This document shows, piece after piece, positions 1 to 8,797 of a stretch of 64,000 nt of DNA. The notes under the pieces were generated by a model. That model was not told where the DNA came from. It worked only from the letters and a program-made list of their open reading frames with translations, and searched no databases. Position 1 is the first letter of the stretch. Every line of letters starts with the position of its first letter. Both the position numbers and the translations under genes were made by a program. The DNA is from Nitrospirae bacterium JdFR-86 (lineage in GTDB: Bacteria > Nitrospirota > Thermodesulfovibrionia > Thermodesulfovibrionales > JdFR-86): positions 65,405 through 129,404 of the forward strand of contig MTOV01000015.1 of NCBI GenBank assembly GCA_002011815.1, written 5' to 3'.

Positions 1-203
1 AGGGGAGAGAGCACGTTTTCAAAATGTAGGACTTTTATAGAAAGTTGTTCAAGGAGCTTGGTTTCGCCGCCAGTGTTTTGCTTCATGAACTGTGCAAAGA
101 GCACTCTGAGGCCTCTGCTTTTTGCCCTTATGGCAAGACCTACGGCAGATGTAGTCTTTCCTTTTCCGTCTCCAGTGTATATATGGATAAGACCTTTTTT
201 CAT
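1..203 (-). CDS. cobO: Corrinoid adenosyltransferase CobO/CobA, N-terminal part
   Basis: Transfers the adenosyl group of ATP to cob(I)yrinic acid a,c-diamide or cobinamide in adenosylcobalamin synthesis. Only the first 67 residues lie in the window; the gene runs off the left edge. The protein begins MKKGLIHIYTGDGKGKTTSA, where GDGKGKTT is the P-loop typical of this family at residues 11-18, followed by a segment (RVLFAQFMKQ) also typical of CobO. The start ATG has no Shine-Dalgarno sequence and lies 16 bases downstream of the tRNA-Gly gene on the same strand, so it may be read from a tRNA-containing transcript. Identification is from the family signature; the C-terminal half cannot be checked. 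Confidence 0.9.
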   Translation of the reverse strand, partial: MKKGLIHIYTGDGKGKTTSAVGLAIRAKSRGLRVLFAQFMKQNTGGETKLLEQLSIKVLHFENVLSP

Positions 204-219
204 GGGAGGTATTAAACCA

Positions 220-294
220 TGGAGCGGGCGACGGGATTCGAACCCGCGACCTGGAGCTTGGGAAGCTCCCACTCTACCACTGAGTTACGCCCGC
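220..294 (-). tRNA. tRNA-Gly(CCC)
   Basis: The reverse complement folds as a cloverleaf. The acceptor stem GCGGGCG/CGCCCGC pairs perfectly, the D arm contains AGTGGTA, the anticodon stem GGAGC/GCTCC closes the loop TTCCCAA (anticodon CCC), and the T arm contains GGTTCGAATCC. The discriminator is T and CCA is encoded (position 220 is its last base). The CCC anticodon reads only GGG, so this is one of several glycine tRNAs expected in the genome. Confidence 0.95.
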
Positions 295-300
295 ATGTCC

Positions 301-735
301 TCAGTAGTTCTTCTCGTTGTCCTGATTTACGTAGAAGTTGGCTCCTTCCACTGCTGTGCCGCTTTTTCCAGTGGCGTTTGCTATGAAACCGGTCGTAGCG
401 TTATCAACGACTGTATAGTTTATTGCATAGTTGAATCTCAGGTTTGCATCATCGCCTGGTTTAAACCCGGGAAGATATGCCTGAATAGCGGCTATTCCGT
501 CCAGTGTGCCGCTTGCTGTTGCATCCCCGGGGGCGTATTCTCCGTACTCTGCGTAGTACTGTTCCTGAAGAAGCCTTAATGCTTCAAGGTTTGCCTTTGC
601 CTCTGCATGCATGGCCTTTGCCCTCTGCCCAAGAAAAAGAGGCACTGCAATACCTGCAAGTATTCCTAAAATAAGAATGACAATTAAAAGCTCCACGAGT
701 GTAAAACCTGAACGGTCAGTAGGTGAAAGCTTCAC
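301..735 (-). CDS. Type IV pilin-like protein (PilA family)
   Basis: A 144-residue class III-signal pilin. A short basic leader ends in Gly10, giving the cleavage context G|FTLVELLIV with Glu at +5, followed by the usual hydrophobic helix and the PLFLGQRAKA stretch seen in bacterial major pilins. It starts with GTG at 733-735 behind a strong GGAGGTGA. The C-terminal part holds three N-X-T sequons close together (Asn106 NYT, Asn112 NAT, Asn120 NAT). This is notable because an STT3-type oligosaccharyltransferase is encoded in the same block. It lies downstream of the YfhO/GT cluster on the same strand. It could be a major or minor pilin; the length fits either. Confidence 0.85.
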   Translation of the reverse strand: MKLSPTDRSGFTLVELLIVILILGILAGIAVPLFLGQRAKAMHAEAKANLEALRLLQEQYYAEYGEYAPGDATASGTLDGIAAIQAYLPGFKPGDDANLRFNYAINYTVVDNATTGFIANATGKSGTAVEGANFYVNQDNEKNY

Positions 736-808
736 GCTTCTGTCACCTCCTTTATAAGGGATTGCCTTCTAAAGCATAACATAACATTGCGTTGTTTGAC
801 TACACTGG

Positions 809-3610
809 TTAAACTTTCGGCTTTTTTACCGCGATATATATAATCGTCAATGCCGTTAAAAACAGACTCAATGTCATGAAAAACAGTATCTTGTGCGGGC
901 GGTATCGAAAGATAACTGAATGCTTACCTTGAGGGACTACGATACCTCTTAATAAGCCGTTGACTTCGTATATCCTGGTTTCTTTGCCGTCTATAAACGC
1001 TTTCCAGCCGGGGTAATACTGGTCTGAAAGCACCACAAACCCCTCATCAGGAAAATCAGCGCTTATAACAATTTCATTCAAGCCATACTTTTTTATTGAG
1101 ACTTTGCCCTTTGAAAACTTTTTCCTTCGGATTTCGTCTATGTCATTTTTGTAGATTATAGCCTGGTCTTTGAGATTAATTTCCAGAAAGTCGAGTTTTC
1201 TTTTTGCTTCGTAAAAGTCATTGACTGGTATCAGTTCTGCTATAGACCATGCCCTTGGGAGGTAGTTTTTATTCAGGTAGACGTTATAATCTTCGGTCTC
1301 TGAAATCTTTTTGTAGATAAAGTCTTCATCCTTAACGTGAGTGTTAAGGATAGGGGGATTATAATGCTCGAATTTCTCCATGGAGAGGTCTTTTATCTCT
1401 ACAGGGCGTTCTGGAATAGTGATGATGAACACCGTGTATGTATCGCTTTTGTCTATTTTTATTACCTGATGAAAGTCTCTGTATTGCTTTTCCAGCCAAT
1501 CAGCGGGAATCAGCAGTTTGCTGTCGAGGTCTCTTAGGGCTGATATTTTGTTTACTTCAGAGGCTGGATAGAGATACACGCCTAAATATCCTTCTGCACC
1601 TTCAGGTGCTTTAGCCTTAAAGGATATGGCATAAGCTCCTTTAGCGAGATTAAGTGTTTTGTAGATGAGTCCGATATCTTTTCCGCCTGGCGAAAAGAGT
1701 ATGTATGTGTCTTTGTGTTTTTTGGCACTTCTTGACGGTGTCCAGTCGAGGCTGGGCATCTTGGTGCGGCTTGGAGCAGAAGCACTTGCTTTTACATCAT
1801 CGACATTTAGATTCATTTCCTTTGAGATTTTCAGGTATTTGCCCCCGAGCATACTCAGAATAACGTTGTTGTTTATAAGGTAGTCCCATGAGATAGAACC
1901 CAACCCTGCAAGCCACAGGTTTAAGATATCGCCGTATTTTTCCAAGAAAAGCGGGTCGTATCCGGTGAGGGAGCTTGTTTTACATGTCAGGTTGGCTGTG
2001 GGATTGTATTTGCTTACTTCCCACCAAAGTTCCCGGGGAATGATGTTGGCTATTCTGTAAATCTCCTTGTCTGTTTCCGTAAACTTATAATACGGTTCAG
2101 AACTGCAAAGGTTTGCCGCCTCAGAGAGTTTTGGACCTGTTGTCTTCTGGAGACCACCCAGTGAAAAAAGCTCTAAAAATATCAAGACTAAAAGAAGATA
2201 TATCATCGCCGGTCTTTTAAATTTTTCGTATACATATGTCCAGAACAGATAGAGGAACATCAGAACCAGAGGTATATATACGAATTTGTTTTCGATACTT
2301 AAGGCTTTATCTGCGAGATAAGGGTTTTGATACCCTCTGGACAGCAAGTGACTTATTAAGGTTTTTTTAAGCTCAAGAGACTGAAATGACAGAACAAGAC
2401 CCGTTGCCAGCAGAATCGCTGATATAAGACCGAATGAAACGTATTTGATATAGTCCTTTTGTTTTTCGTAAAGCAGTCTTTCGATGCCAAAACCAGAGAG
2501 GACGGAGACAGCAAAGGTAAATTCAAATATGTTTCTTCCGTGAGCCCGAATCTTATTGAATACAGGCACATGGTAAAGAAGCCTGTAAACAGGGTTGTCC
2601 CCGCCAAGTGAGAGAAAGATTCCAATGAGCCCTACAATCCCCCAGAATTTGATATGGGAATTAATCTTTCTTCCGGTGGTAAAAATCACTACGGATAATA
2701 CTAGAGGCAGAATTCCTATGAGTATCGACATGCCGCTTTCTGGTGACCAGCCTTCAAACAAACGCGGGAAGATAAGGGACGAGAGCATTTCCCAATAGAC
2801 ATGATATCCTGTGAAGTATTCGTATCCGAGGTAGAGTTTTCTGGCACGCATCCATGAAAGGGAGAAGAGTTCCGTGGTTGCCAGTATTTGAGGCAGGGCA
2901 ATAAAGATTCCAAGGAGTATCCCTGAAACCCCAAGGATAAAAAACCTTCCTCTATGCGGGCTCTCAGGTTTAATGCTGTAAAATATCAGAAAGAATCCGG
3001 CAACGAGGTATGTATAAACACATATCTGGAAATTGCCTGCAAACACCTGCACTGCAATGGCAAGTGCGAGTAGAAGAGAGTATCTCAGTTCCAGTGTTCT
3101 TCTTAGCTTTTCGAAAAAATACATGATTAAAGGGAGGTACACTGCTGAATTCACTATTGCCGTGTGGTCTTTGTTCGTTGCAAGGAAGCCTGAGAAGCCG
3201 AATACAATGCCTGCTGTAAAAGCAGGAAACTTTTTTATCCCTATGAGTCGCACGTAAAGGAAGGTGAAGAATCCTGCAAGGGCAAAATGTAAGATATAGT
3301 TTAGGTTATAGGCTAAAGGGGCATTCAGGATAGAGTAAAGGATAAGGTTTGGCGGATAAAGTGTGCCGTATTGTATTTCGCTGAAAAACGGCATTCCTGC
3401 AAACTCGTAAGGATTCCAAAAGGGAAAGTTGAGGCTTTTCAGTGCGGATGAGTAAAGGTGTTTTACCGAATAGTTTTGAGCCAAGGCGTCATTGTATGGC
3501 GCAAGAAGAATACCTTCTGTGAATGCCCTGTAATTAAAAAAACAGGAGACGAAAAGGAAGAGCAAAAAATATTTTAAATTGCTGTCAAGAAATTTCTTGA
3601 GTGCCCCCAT
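809..3610 (-). CDS. YfhO-like multi-membrane-span GT-C protein
   Basis: A 933-residue polytopic membrane protein. About a dozen hydrophobic helices fill residues 10-490, followed by a mainly extracytoplasmic domain of about 400 residues and a last helix near the C-terminus. The segment around residues 855-900 (LSDQYYPGWKAFIDG, then IYEVNGLLRGIVVPQGKH) is the hallmark of the bacterial YfhO family. That family is predicted to have a GT-C fold and to transfer sugars from polyprenyl-phosphate donors to surface polymers or proteins. It is the distal member of a minus-strand glycosylation block (STT3, GT2, TPR GT-C, YfhO), with 12 bases to the preceding gene. The substrate is unknown; supply of or addition to the pilin glycan is an inference from context. 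Confidence 0.8.
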   Translation of the reverse strand: MGALKKFLDSNLKYFLLFLFVSCFFNYRAFTEGILLAPYNDALAQNYSVKHLYSSALKSLNFPFWNPYEFAGMPFFSEIQYGTLYPPNLILYSILNAPLAYNLNYILHFALAGFFTFLYVRLIGIKKFPAFTAGIVFGFSGFLATNKDHTAIVNSAVYLPLIMYFFEKLRRTLELRYSLLLALAIAVQVFAGNFQICVYTYLVAGFFLIFYSIKPESPHRGRFFILGVSGILLGIFIALPQILATTELFSLSWMRARKLYLGYEYFTGYHVYWEMLSSLIFPRLFEGWSPESGMSILIGILPLVLSVVIFTTGRKINSHIKFWGIVGLIGIFLSLGGDNPVYRLLYHVPVFNKIRAHGRNIFEFTFAVSVLSGFGIERLLYEKQKDYIKYVSFGLISAILLATGLVLSFQSLELKKTLISHLLSRGYQNPYLADKALSIENKFVYIPLVLMFLYLFWTYVYEKFKRPAMIYLLLVLIFLELFSLGGLQKTTGPKLSEAANLCSSEPYYKFTETDKEIYRIANIIPRELWWEVSKYNPTANLTCKTSSLTGYDPLFLEKYGDILNLWLAGLGSISWDYLINNNVILSMLGGKYLKISKEMNLNVDDVKASASAPSRTKMPSLDWTPSRSAKKHKDTYILFSPGGKDIGLIYKTLNLAKGAYAISFKAKAPEGAEGYLGVYLYPASEVNKISALRDLDSKLLIPADWLEKQYRDFHQVIKIDKSDTYTVFIITIPERPVEIKDLSMEKFEHYNPPILNTHVKDEDFIYKKISETEDYNVYLNKNYLPRAWSIAELIPVNDFYEAKRKLDFLEINLKDQAIIYKNDIDEIRRKKFSKGKVSIKKYGLNEIVISADFPDEGFVVLSDQYYPGWKAFIDGKETRIYEVNGLLRGIVVPQGKHSVIFRYRPHKILFFMTLSLFLTALTIIYIAVKKPKV

Positions 3611-3622
3611 GTATTTTTTGCC

Positions 3623-5275
3623 TTATTTTTGACTTTTTATTATTTCGATGAGCTTTAAAAAGTCGGCTAATTCTTCTTTGTATTCGCCTTCAATGTCGAG
3701 TTTTCTTGCTGTCTTTAGATGGATTTCTGCCTTCTCCCATTTTTGCTGTCTCAGGTAGCAGATGCCGAGATAATAATGCGGTAATAAGAAATTCCGGGTG
3801 TTTTCAATGGCTTTTTCAAAATAACCAATTGCTTTGTTAAGAAACAGTTTTTTCTTTGTTTTTTTGCTTTTGGCAGAATTAAACAGGTCGTAATACATAA
3901 GACCCAGATTGTAATAAGCGGCTGCCTCACCCTTAGCCGTTTTGATAACGTTTAAGATTTCTTTTTCAGCGACCTCAGGGGTTTCAGCACCGGCAGATGC
4001 AAACAGAAGCATGACAGACAGTATCTCTTCTGTTGTGAGGTTTCTCTGTTTCAATGCTTTGAGAAGTTCTTCTTTGCCTTTTTCTTTAATGCCTTTTTTC
4101 AGAAGGACTGCTCCGTAATTCAGGTGGGCGAGGGCAAAGTCAGGGTTTTTCTCTGCTGTGTCTTTCCATATTGCTATTTCGTCTTTCCAAACAACAGTTC
4201 TGTTGTATGTGCCGATGCCGTAGATTATGAAGACTGGCATGAGACAGGCAAACAGGATTTTCGGGTTTTTTATCCTTTTTAAGACTGCTCCAATCAGAAG
4301 ACAGAAACCTGCTGAAGGCAGATAAAGGAAGCGTTCTCCTATAACTCCCCCGGTGGATAAGGTGGCTAATAACGACAGTATTAGCGTGAGTATAATCCAT
4401 GCTGTCAGGAAGCCTTCGAGTCTTTTGCCTTCAGAGTAAAGAACGCCTCCAATGACAAGAGGGATTAAGGAGAATATGAAGTAAAAGGGACTGTCTGATA
4501 TATACGGCATCATGTTCAGGTTAAAGGGCACTGCGAGTTTTTGCATGCTGTAGCCGAAGCTGACGAACAGACTGTAAAAACTTTGCGGGTATAAGTCTGA
4601 TAGTGAGAGAGCTTTATCTGTGTCGTGAGGGAAAAGATAATAGACAACGACTACTATGATGTATGCACAGACTGCCCGGAGCAAACGGTTTTTATTGAAT
4701 CCGCCGACTGCTTCATATATTAGCAGGATGCCGATAAATGAAAGAGCGTTCTGCTTGCTTAAGACTGAAAGGAGAAAGAGCAGACCGCTTAAGATAATAA
4801 CGAGGGTTCGGCCACTTTTTCTGTAGTGGAGGTAAAGTATGAAGGCAGGGATAAAGAACACGGTCTGAAGTAGCTCTGCCCTTGCCGACACCCATGCCAC
4901 TGCTTCTGTATGGATGGGATGAAGAGCAAACAGCAAGGCTGAAAAAAAAGACGCTCCAGTGTTTTCAAGCAGGTAAATGCCCAGAAAAAACACTAGGACT
5001 GAACAGATACTGTGAAGCAAGATGTTTGTCAGATGAAACCCTGCGGGCTTTACGCCCCATAGCTGCTCGTCAAGAAACATTGAGATGTCGAAGAGAGGTC
5101 TGTAATATTTGGCTTCAGAAGCAGGAGAATAAATATTTCCGGACAGCGTTGTAATCTGATTGATATTGTCCCATACAAAACCGCCTGTGAGTGCTGGTAT
5201 ATAGACTATGAAAGCCACAAGGAATACTACTGCGGACAAAAGAATCCTTGATGATGTAATGTTCTTGAAGTTCAT
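3623..5275 (-). CDS. TMTC/PMT-like GT-C membrane protein with C-terminal TPR repeats
   Basis: About 550 residues. The N-terminal two thirds is a polytopic membrane region of about ten spans with a first-loop motif (FVWDNINQI) and the segment ALHPIHTEAVAWVSARAE, characteristic of dolichyl-phosphate-mannose mannosyltransferase-like proteins that carry TPRs. The last ~180 residues are TPR-like helical repeats (for example NPDFALAHLNYGAVLLKKG). I chose ATG at 5273-5275 rather than the TTG one codon upstream, because GAGG lies six bases before it. The start directly follows the GT2 stop codon, so the two are probably co-translated. A sugar transferase using polyprenyl-linked donors is likely; acceptor and sugar are unknown. 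A paralogue lies at 15005-16798. Confidence 0.78.
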   Translation of the reverse strand: MNFKNITSSRILLSAVVFLVAFIVYIPALTGGFVWDNINQITTLSGNIYSPASEAKYYRPLFDISMFLDEQLWGVKPAGFHLTNILLHSICSVLVFFLGIYLLENTGASFFSALLFALHPIHTEAVAWVSARAELLQTVFFIPAFILYLHYRKSGRTLVIILSGLLFLLSVLSKQNALSFIGILLIYEAVGGFNKNRLLRAVCAYIIVVVVYYLFPHDTDKALSLSDLYPQSFYSLFVSFGYSMQKLAVPFNLNMMPYISDSPFYFIFSLIPLVIGGVLYSEGKRLEGFLTAWIILTLILSLLATLSTGGVIGERFLYLPSAGFCLLIGAVLKRIKNPKILFACLMPVFIIYGIGTYNRTVVWKDEIAIWKDTAEKNPDFALAHLNYGAVLLKKGIKEKGKEELLKALKQRNLTTEEILSVMLLFASAGAETPEVAEKEILNVIKTAKGEAAAYYNLGLMYYDLFNSAKSKKTKKKLFLNKAIGYFEKAIENTRNFLLPHYYLGICYLRQQKWEKAEIHLKTARKLDIEGEYKEELADFLKLIEIIKSQK

Positions 5276-5278
5276 CAA

Positions 5279-6487
5279 TTACCTCGACTTTTTTAAGTAT
5301 TCACGCACGAAGATGTAGCCTGCCAGTGCAGAAAATATCATCTGGAGTCCAAAGAAGGTAAAGAATAGGGCGGTGATTACTTTTCTCGTCTCGAAGTAAT
5401 ATCCAAATCCCTGCTTTACCCAAGAAATAACTGAATCTACACTTATACCTGCTCCGATGATGAATGAGACGACTCCGGCACATAACAGATATTTAAGGGT
5501 GCGAAGATTCAGTGCTTTTACCAGCCGGTCTTCTTTTTTGAATTTATGTCTGATTGCGTAAAGGTCTACGATAATACCGTTTATCATCAATTGAAAGCCT
5601 ATTATAAAGGACATGACTCCGAATATAAAGGAGTGTATATCGAGCCTGACGCCGAAAGCCTCAAAAGGTTTTCTGAATGTCAGCGCACTTATTACCATGC
5701 CGAGCAACAGGAGCACAGCACCGGGCAGGAAGAAGGTGACCAGAGGGTTGTAAAGTATAAGCAGTCCGAGTATGGTTTTAATAATGACGAAGCCGTCTTT
5801 AAACGGTTTTAGCTTAGATACGCCGGCTCTTTCATTGTAGTTAATTCCGAGTTCTCTTATGCTTGAGCCCATACGGGATGCCTTGACGACTATTTCCGCT
5901 TCAACTGCAAAATCCCTTGATTCTATATCGAGTTTTTCTATCAGTTCTCTTTTAAGTCCGTAAAGACCTGACAGCGGGTCTGTGCCTTTAAAACCGCTCA
6001 GCAGTCTGATAAAGGAAGAGATTAGTTTGTTTCCGAGGAGGTTCAACAGCCGTATGTTTTTGCTGTCTCTGCGGGTAAGCACCATGTCCACGGTGTCGAG
6101 TTCTCTGCTTATCCTTGGTATCTCTTCAGCCGGATAGGTGTTGTCAGCATCCATGAAGATTATCTTTCTTCCTTTCGCATTGCGGATGCCTGTGATTATG
6201 GCTGCTCCTTTTCCCATGTTCTTGCGGTGGCTGATGACCTTGCAGGGAAAGCTGCGGGCTATAGATGCTGTATTGTCTGTAGAGCCGTCATCCACGACCA
6301 GAATCTCGAATCTTTCCTTGGCTTCCGGCAGGACTTTCAGAATGCTTTGCAGGGTCAGGGGCAGACCTTCTTCTTCGTTATATGCAGGCAGTATGATTGA
6401 CGTATCTACTGTCTCGTCATTCATGACCGGACTGTTGTATTCTACATGATTAAGAGTCTTAAATGAAGTTGACCTCTTTGATTGCAC
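5279..6487 (-). CDS. Polyprenyl-phosphate glycosyltransferase, GT2 family, with C-terminal membrane helices
   Basis: The N-terminal GT2 domain begins SIILPAYNEEEG, with EILVVDDGSTDNT for nucleotide-sugar binding and MDADNTYP as the DXD metal site. This resembles dolichol-phosphate mannosyltransferase (DPM1/GtrB type). Four hydrophobic helices follow in the last ~170 residues, so it should load a sugar on a polyprenyl phosphate at the inner membrane. Such a lipid-linked sugar is what the neighbouring GT-C enzymes and STT3 would use. The start is ambiguous. GTG at 6485-6487 has AGAGG nine bases upstream and overlaps the STT3 gene by 29 bases; ATG at 6422-6424 would give a protein 21 residues shorter but has no Shine-Dalgarno sequence. 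Confidence 0.88.
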   Translation of the reverse strand: MQSKRSTSFKTLNHVEYNSPVMNDETVDTSIILPAYNEEEGLPLTLQSILKVLPEAKERFEILVVDDGSTDNTASIARSFPCKVISHRKNMGKGAAIITGIRNAKGRKIIFMDADNTYPAEEIPRISRELDTVDMVLTRRDSKNIRLLNLLGNKLISSFIRLLSGFKGTDPLSGLYGLKRELIEKLDIESRDFAVEAEIVVKASRMGSSIRELGINYNERAGVSKLKPFKDGFVIIKTILGLLILYNPLVTFFLPGAVLLLLGMVISALTFRKPFEAFGVRLDIHSFIFGVMSFIIGFQLMINGIIVDLYAIRHKFKKEDRLVKALNLRTLKYLLCAGVVSFIIGAGISVDSVISWVKQGFGYYFETRKVITALFFTFFGLQMIFSALAGYIFVREYLKKSR

Positions 6488-8717
6488 CGTTTATAACCTC
6501 TTCTTCTGTGATGGTTATCTCTATGGTTTTGCCATTACTCTGAATGCGGTAGGGTGCCTGAGCACCGGTCTCGTAAGGGTTGCCTTCGGTAGAGTAAGGA
6601 AGATAGAACTCAAAGTATCCTTCATTGTTGCTCTGTGTGCGCATGTGGTATTCGAACCTGCGGTTTCTGTTGGTAAGCACAGGGACTTTTGCAGAGACTT
6701 CGGTGTTTGGAGTCGTCCTGCCGTGAATTTTCACTCCCTCTACGAACTCGAATATTTTTACGAGGCTGAACTTTGCTCTATTAGTCGTCTCGAGCGTTGA
6801 GTCGTGTTTTGATTCGTAAACAAGGCGGAAATGCCCCAGTGCCTCCACATTAAAGCCTTCGATGTTTGCAGCTGAGCCGTTAAGATAGAAGAGCCTTGAG
6901 CCCATGGCTGAAAAGTATTTCTTGTTGACTTTTCCGGCGTCCACACCTGACTGAAGGAGGAAGTCTTCTTTTGGAATGCCGAGGTAATGAAGGTATGTCA
7001 GCAGGTTCTGTTCACCGGTAAGAATGAATCTGACACCCAGACGGCGGCATAATTTTACTGCCTTTTCCTCGTCATCTTCAACGAAGAATCTGGCTGAGTT
7101 GAACACGCCTTCACGGTGTGTCTTTCCCCAGCCAAATGGGTTGGCAATGTTTGGTCTTTCTGCAAAGAAGTTTAAGTAATGTCCGAAACTCCATGGTGCC
7201 ATCACCCCGTATTGAGGTTTTTCCCATGGCTCTGTCAGAAAATCCGTTTTTGGCGTGTTGTCCCTTATCCACAGCAGGGAGTCGAATACCTCCCCCAGAC
7301 TCCTGATAGAGGTGCTGGGGTAGAGTCTCTCGGACTTTGAAAAAAGGTCAACAGAGGGATATGCCAGGCCAATGATAACTCCAAATGCGATTACCAGGAC
7401 GACGGGTTTTAGTTTTTGAAGCAGGGGATGTCGCCTTTTGAAGAGATGTTTTGTGCCTCTTTCGAGGAGATTTGAAAGCGACAGGCTGAATACCGGCACC
7501 AGCAGAGGAATGAGTCTTATCTGTGTAAACGCCAGGACTGTTGCTGTCACGAGCCAGTAAGCGGTGATAATCGAGACAAAATCACGCTCTTTTTTAGCCC
7601 TGTAGATGCTCCAGAGGAGCAGCAGCGGCGTAAAGAGAAAAAGATAGGACGAGTCATGGATATAATCTTTGAGTCCGTATGACAGGATGGACTGCGTTTC
7701 TATAACAGTTGAAGCAATGGGGTCGCTTTTGAAAAGGAACATCCATGCGTTCTTTAGAGGTGTTAACCAAAGGACAGGCACTGCTAAAAGAATTACTCCA
7801 GCGATAAGGTAGATGAAAAACCTTACAGATATGCCTCTTTTGACTATAAGAGAGGCTATCATCCAGAAGATATATATCCCAGCAGAGAGACAGAGTGTCA
7901 GTGTGGGCTGAAAGAGTGAAAGAGGCGAGACCTCAAAAGAGCCTATGCGTGCAAAATGCGATGTCATGGAAAGGGGAAAAGCCAGAACCCATGCCCATAG
8001 AAATGTCTTGCGGCTTGCCCTTGCCAGTGTCTCATCGTAATGTCTCCTGAACAGGTCAATGCATCCTTTAAGAAGGACAAATCCGAAGACAATAACAGGA
8101 AAAACATTTGCCACTGGCACGAATAAAAAGGACATAGCTATTGCCAGACCGCAGAGGAAGGCTGTGGATGCTTTTCTCAGACTGTATGCTCTTTCAAACA
8201 AGTAAAGGATTAACACAAGGAGGAAAGGCTCAAGCATGTGGTGGTCGACCCTGCCTACTCTTGAGGTATGGAGGAAGGCAGGATTCAGTGCAGTAAACAG
8301 TGCAGCCAGGAGTCCTGTTTCTTTGCCAAACCACCTGGAGCCGGCTATTGCTATCAGAGCTATGGTAAGAAGTCCAAGCAGAGGGGACACGATAACACTG
8401 ATTTTGCCTGCCTCATAAAGCGTTGGCTCATTACCTGCAAAAAACCGGGCTATGCTTGCAAGGAAAAAATCAAACCCCGGTGGCCATGCAATGTAAGCAC
8501 CGGTCGGATAGTTTACGTAGTAGTCAAACTCAAGGAGGCGGGGGTAATGAAGGGCAGTAAGCCATATCCTTCTTACATGATAATAAGGGTCTGTGCCGAA
8601 GAGCCTGATTTCCCTTTCGAAAACGACTCCGCTCCAGTTGAAGTAGCACAGGTAGAGGAATGCATAAAATACTGCAAACAGGATAAAATATGTTTTCCAG
8701 CTTTCTGAGTGTTTCAT
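6459..8717 (-). CDS. STT3-family oligosaccharyltransferase (PglB/AglB-like)
   Basis: 752 residues. About twelve membrane spans occupy residues 8-480, followed by a soluble C-terminal domain. The first outer loop carries GTDPYYHVRR (Asp43, the catalytic metal ligand of STT3 enzymes). A second acidic metal site reads GRVDHHMLEP (Asp158). A later loop has STVIETQSI, matching the TIXE/SVSE motif of the fifth external loop. The WWDYG acceptor-binding motif of the C-terminal domain appears in degenerate form, as APWSFGHYLN near residue 515, so the +2 Ser/Thr contact may differ. The enzyme moves a glycan from a polyprenyl carrier to Asn in N-X-S/T. It sits between two pilin genes that both carry sequons. 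Confidence is high for the family; substrate assignment is inference. Confidence 0.85.
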   Translation of the reverse strand: MKHSESWKTYFILFAVFYAFLYLCYFNWSGVVFEREIRLFGTDPYYHVRRIWLTALHYPRLLEFDYYVNYPTGAYIAWPPGFDFFLASIARFFAGNEPTLYEAGKISVIVSPLLGLLTIALIAIAGSRWFGKETGLLAALFTALNPAFLHTSRVGRVDHHMLEPFLLVLILYLFERAYSLRKASTAFLCGLAIAMSFLFVPVANVFPVIVFGFVLLKGCIDLFRRHYDETLARASRKTFLWAWVLAFPLSMTSHFARIGSFEVSPLSLFQPTLTLCLSAGIYIFWMIASLIVKRGISVRFFIYLIAGVILLAVPVLWLTPLKNAWMFLFKSDPIASTVIETQSILSYGLKDYIHDSSYLFLFTPLLLLWSIYRAKKERDFVSIITAYWLVTATVLAFTQIRLIPLLVPVFSLSLSNLLERGTKHLFKRRHPLLQKLKPVVLVIAFGVIIGLAYPSVDLFSKSERLYPSTSIRSLGEVFDSLLWIRDNTPKTDFLTEPWEKPQYGVMAPWSFGHYLNFFAERPNIANPFGWGKTHREGVFNSARFFVEDDEEKAVKLCRRLGVRFILTGEQNLLTYLHYLGIPKEDFLLQSGVDAGKVNKKYFSAMGSRLFYLNGSAANIEGFNVEALGHFRLVYESKHDSTLETTNRAKFSLVKIFEFVEGVKIHGRTTPNTEVSAKVPVLTNRNRRFEYHMRTQSNNEGYFEFYLPYSTEGNPYETGAQAPYRIQSNGKTIEITITEEEVINGAIKEVNFI

Positions 8718-8740
8718 GTTTTAGACAATTGGCGACTACA

Positions 8741-8776
8741 ATTAAAAAGGGGGTTATAGAAAACCCCCTTTTTAAT
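8741..8776 (-). terminator. Perfect 15-bp hairpin terminator of the pilin gene
   Basis: Positions 8741-8755 pair exactly with 8762-8776 around a six-base loop. The stem has a GGGGG/CCCCC core flanked by A5/T5, so the hairpin gives a U-tract on either strand. It lies 22 bases after the stop of the minus-strand pilin and just before the STT3 start. It probably separates abundant pilin mRNA from the glycosylation genes and may allow partial read-through. Confidence 0.85.
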
Positions 8777-8797
8777 TATTGTTTGTGCCGTTTCAAG

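Noticed and set aside
58-579. Open frame of 173 codons on the plus strand
   Set aside because: It runs antisense through cobO, the tRNA-Gly gene and the pilin, has no ribosome-binding site and no protein-like features.
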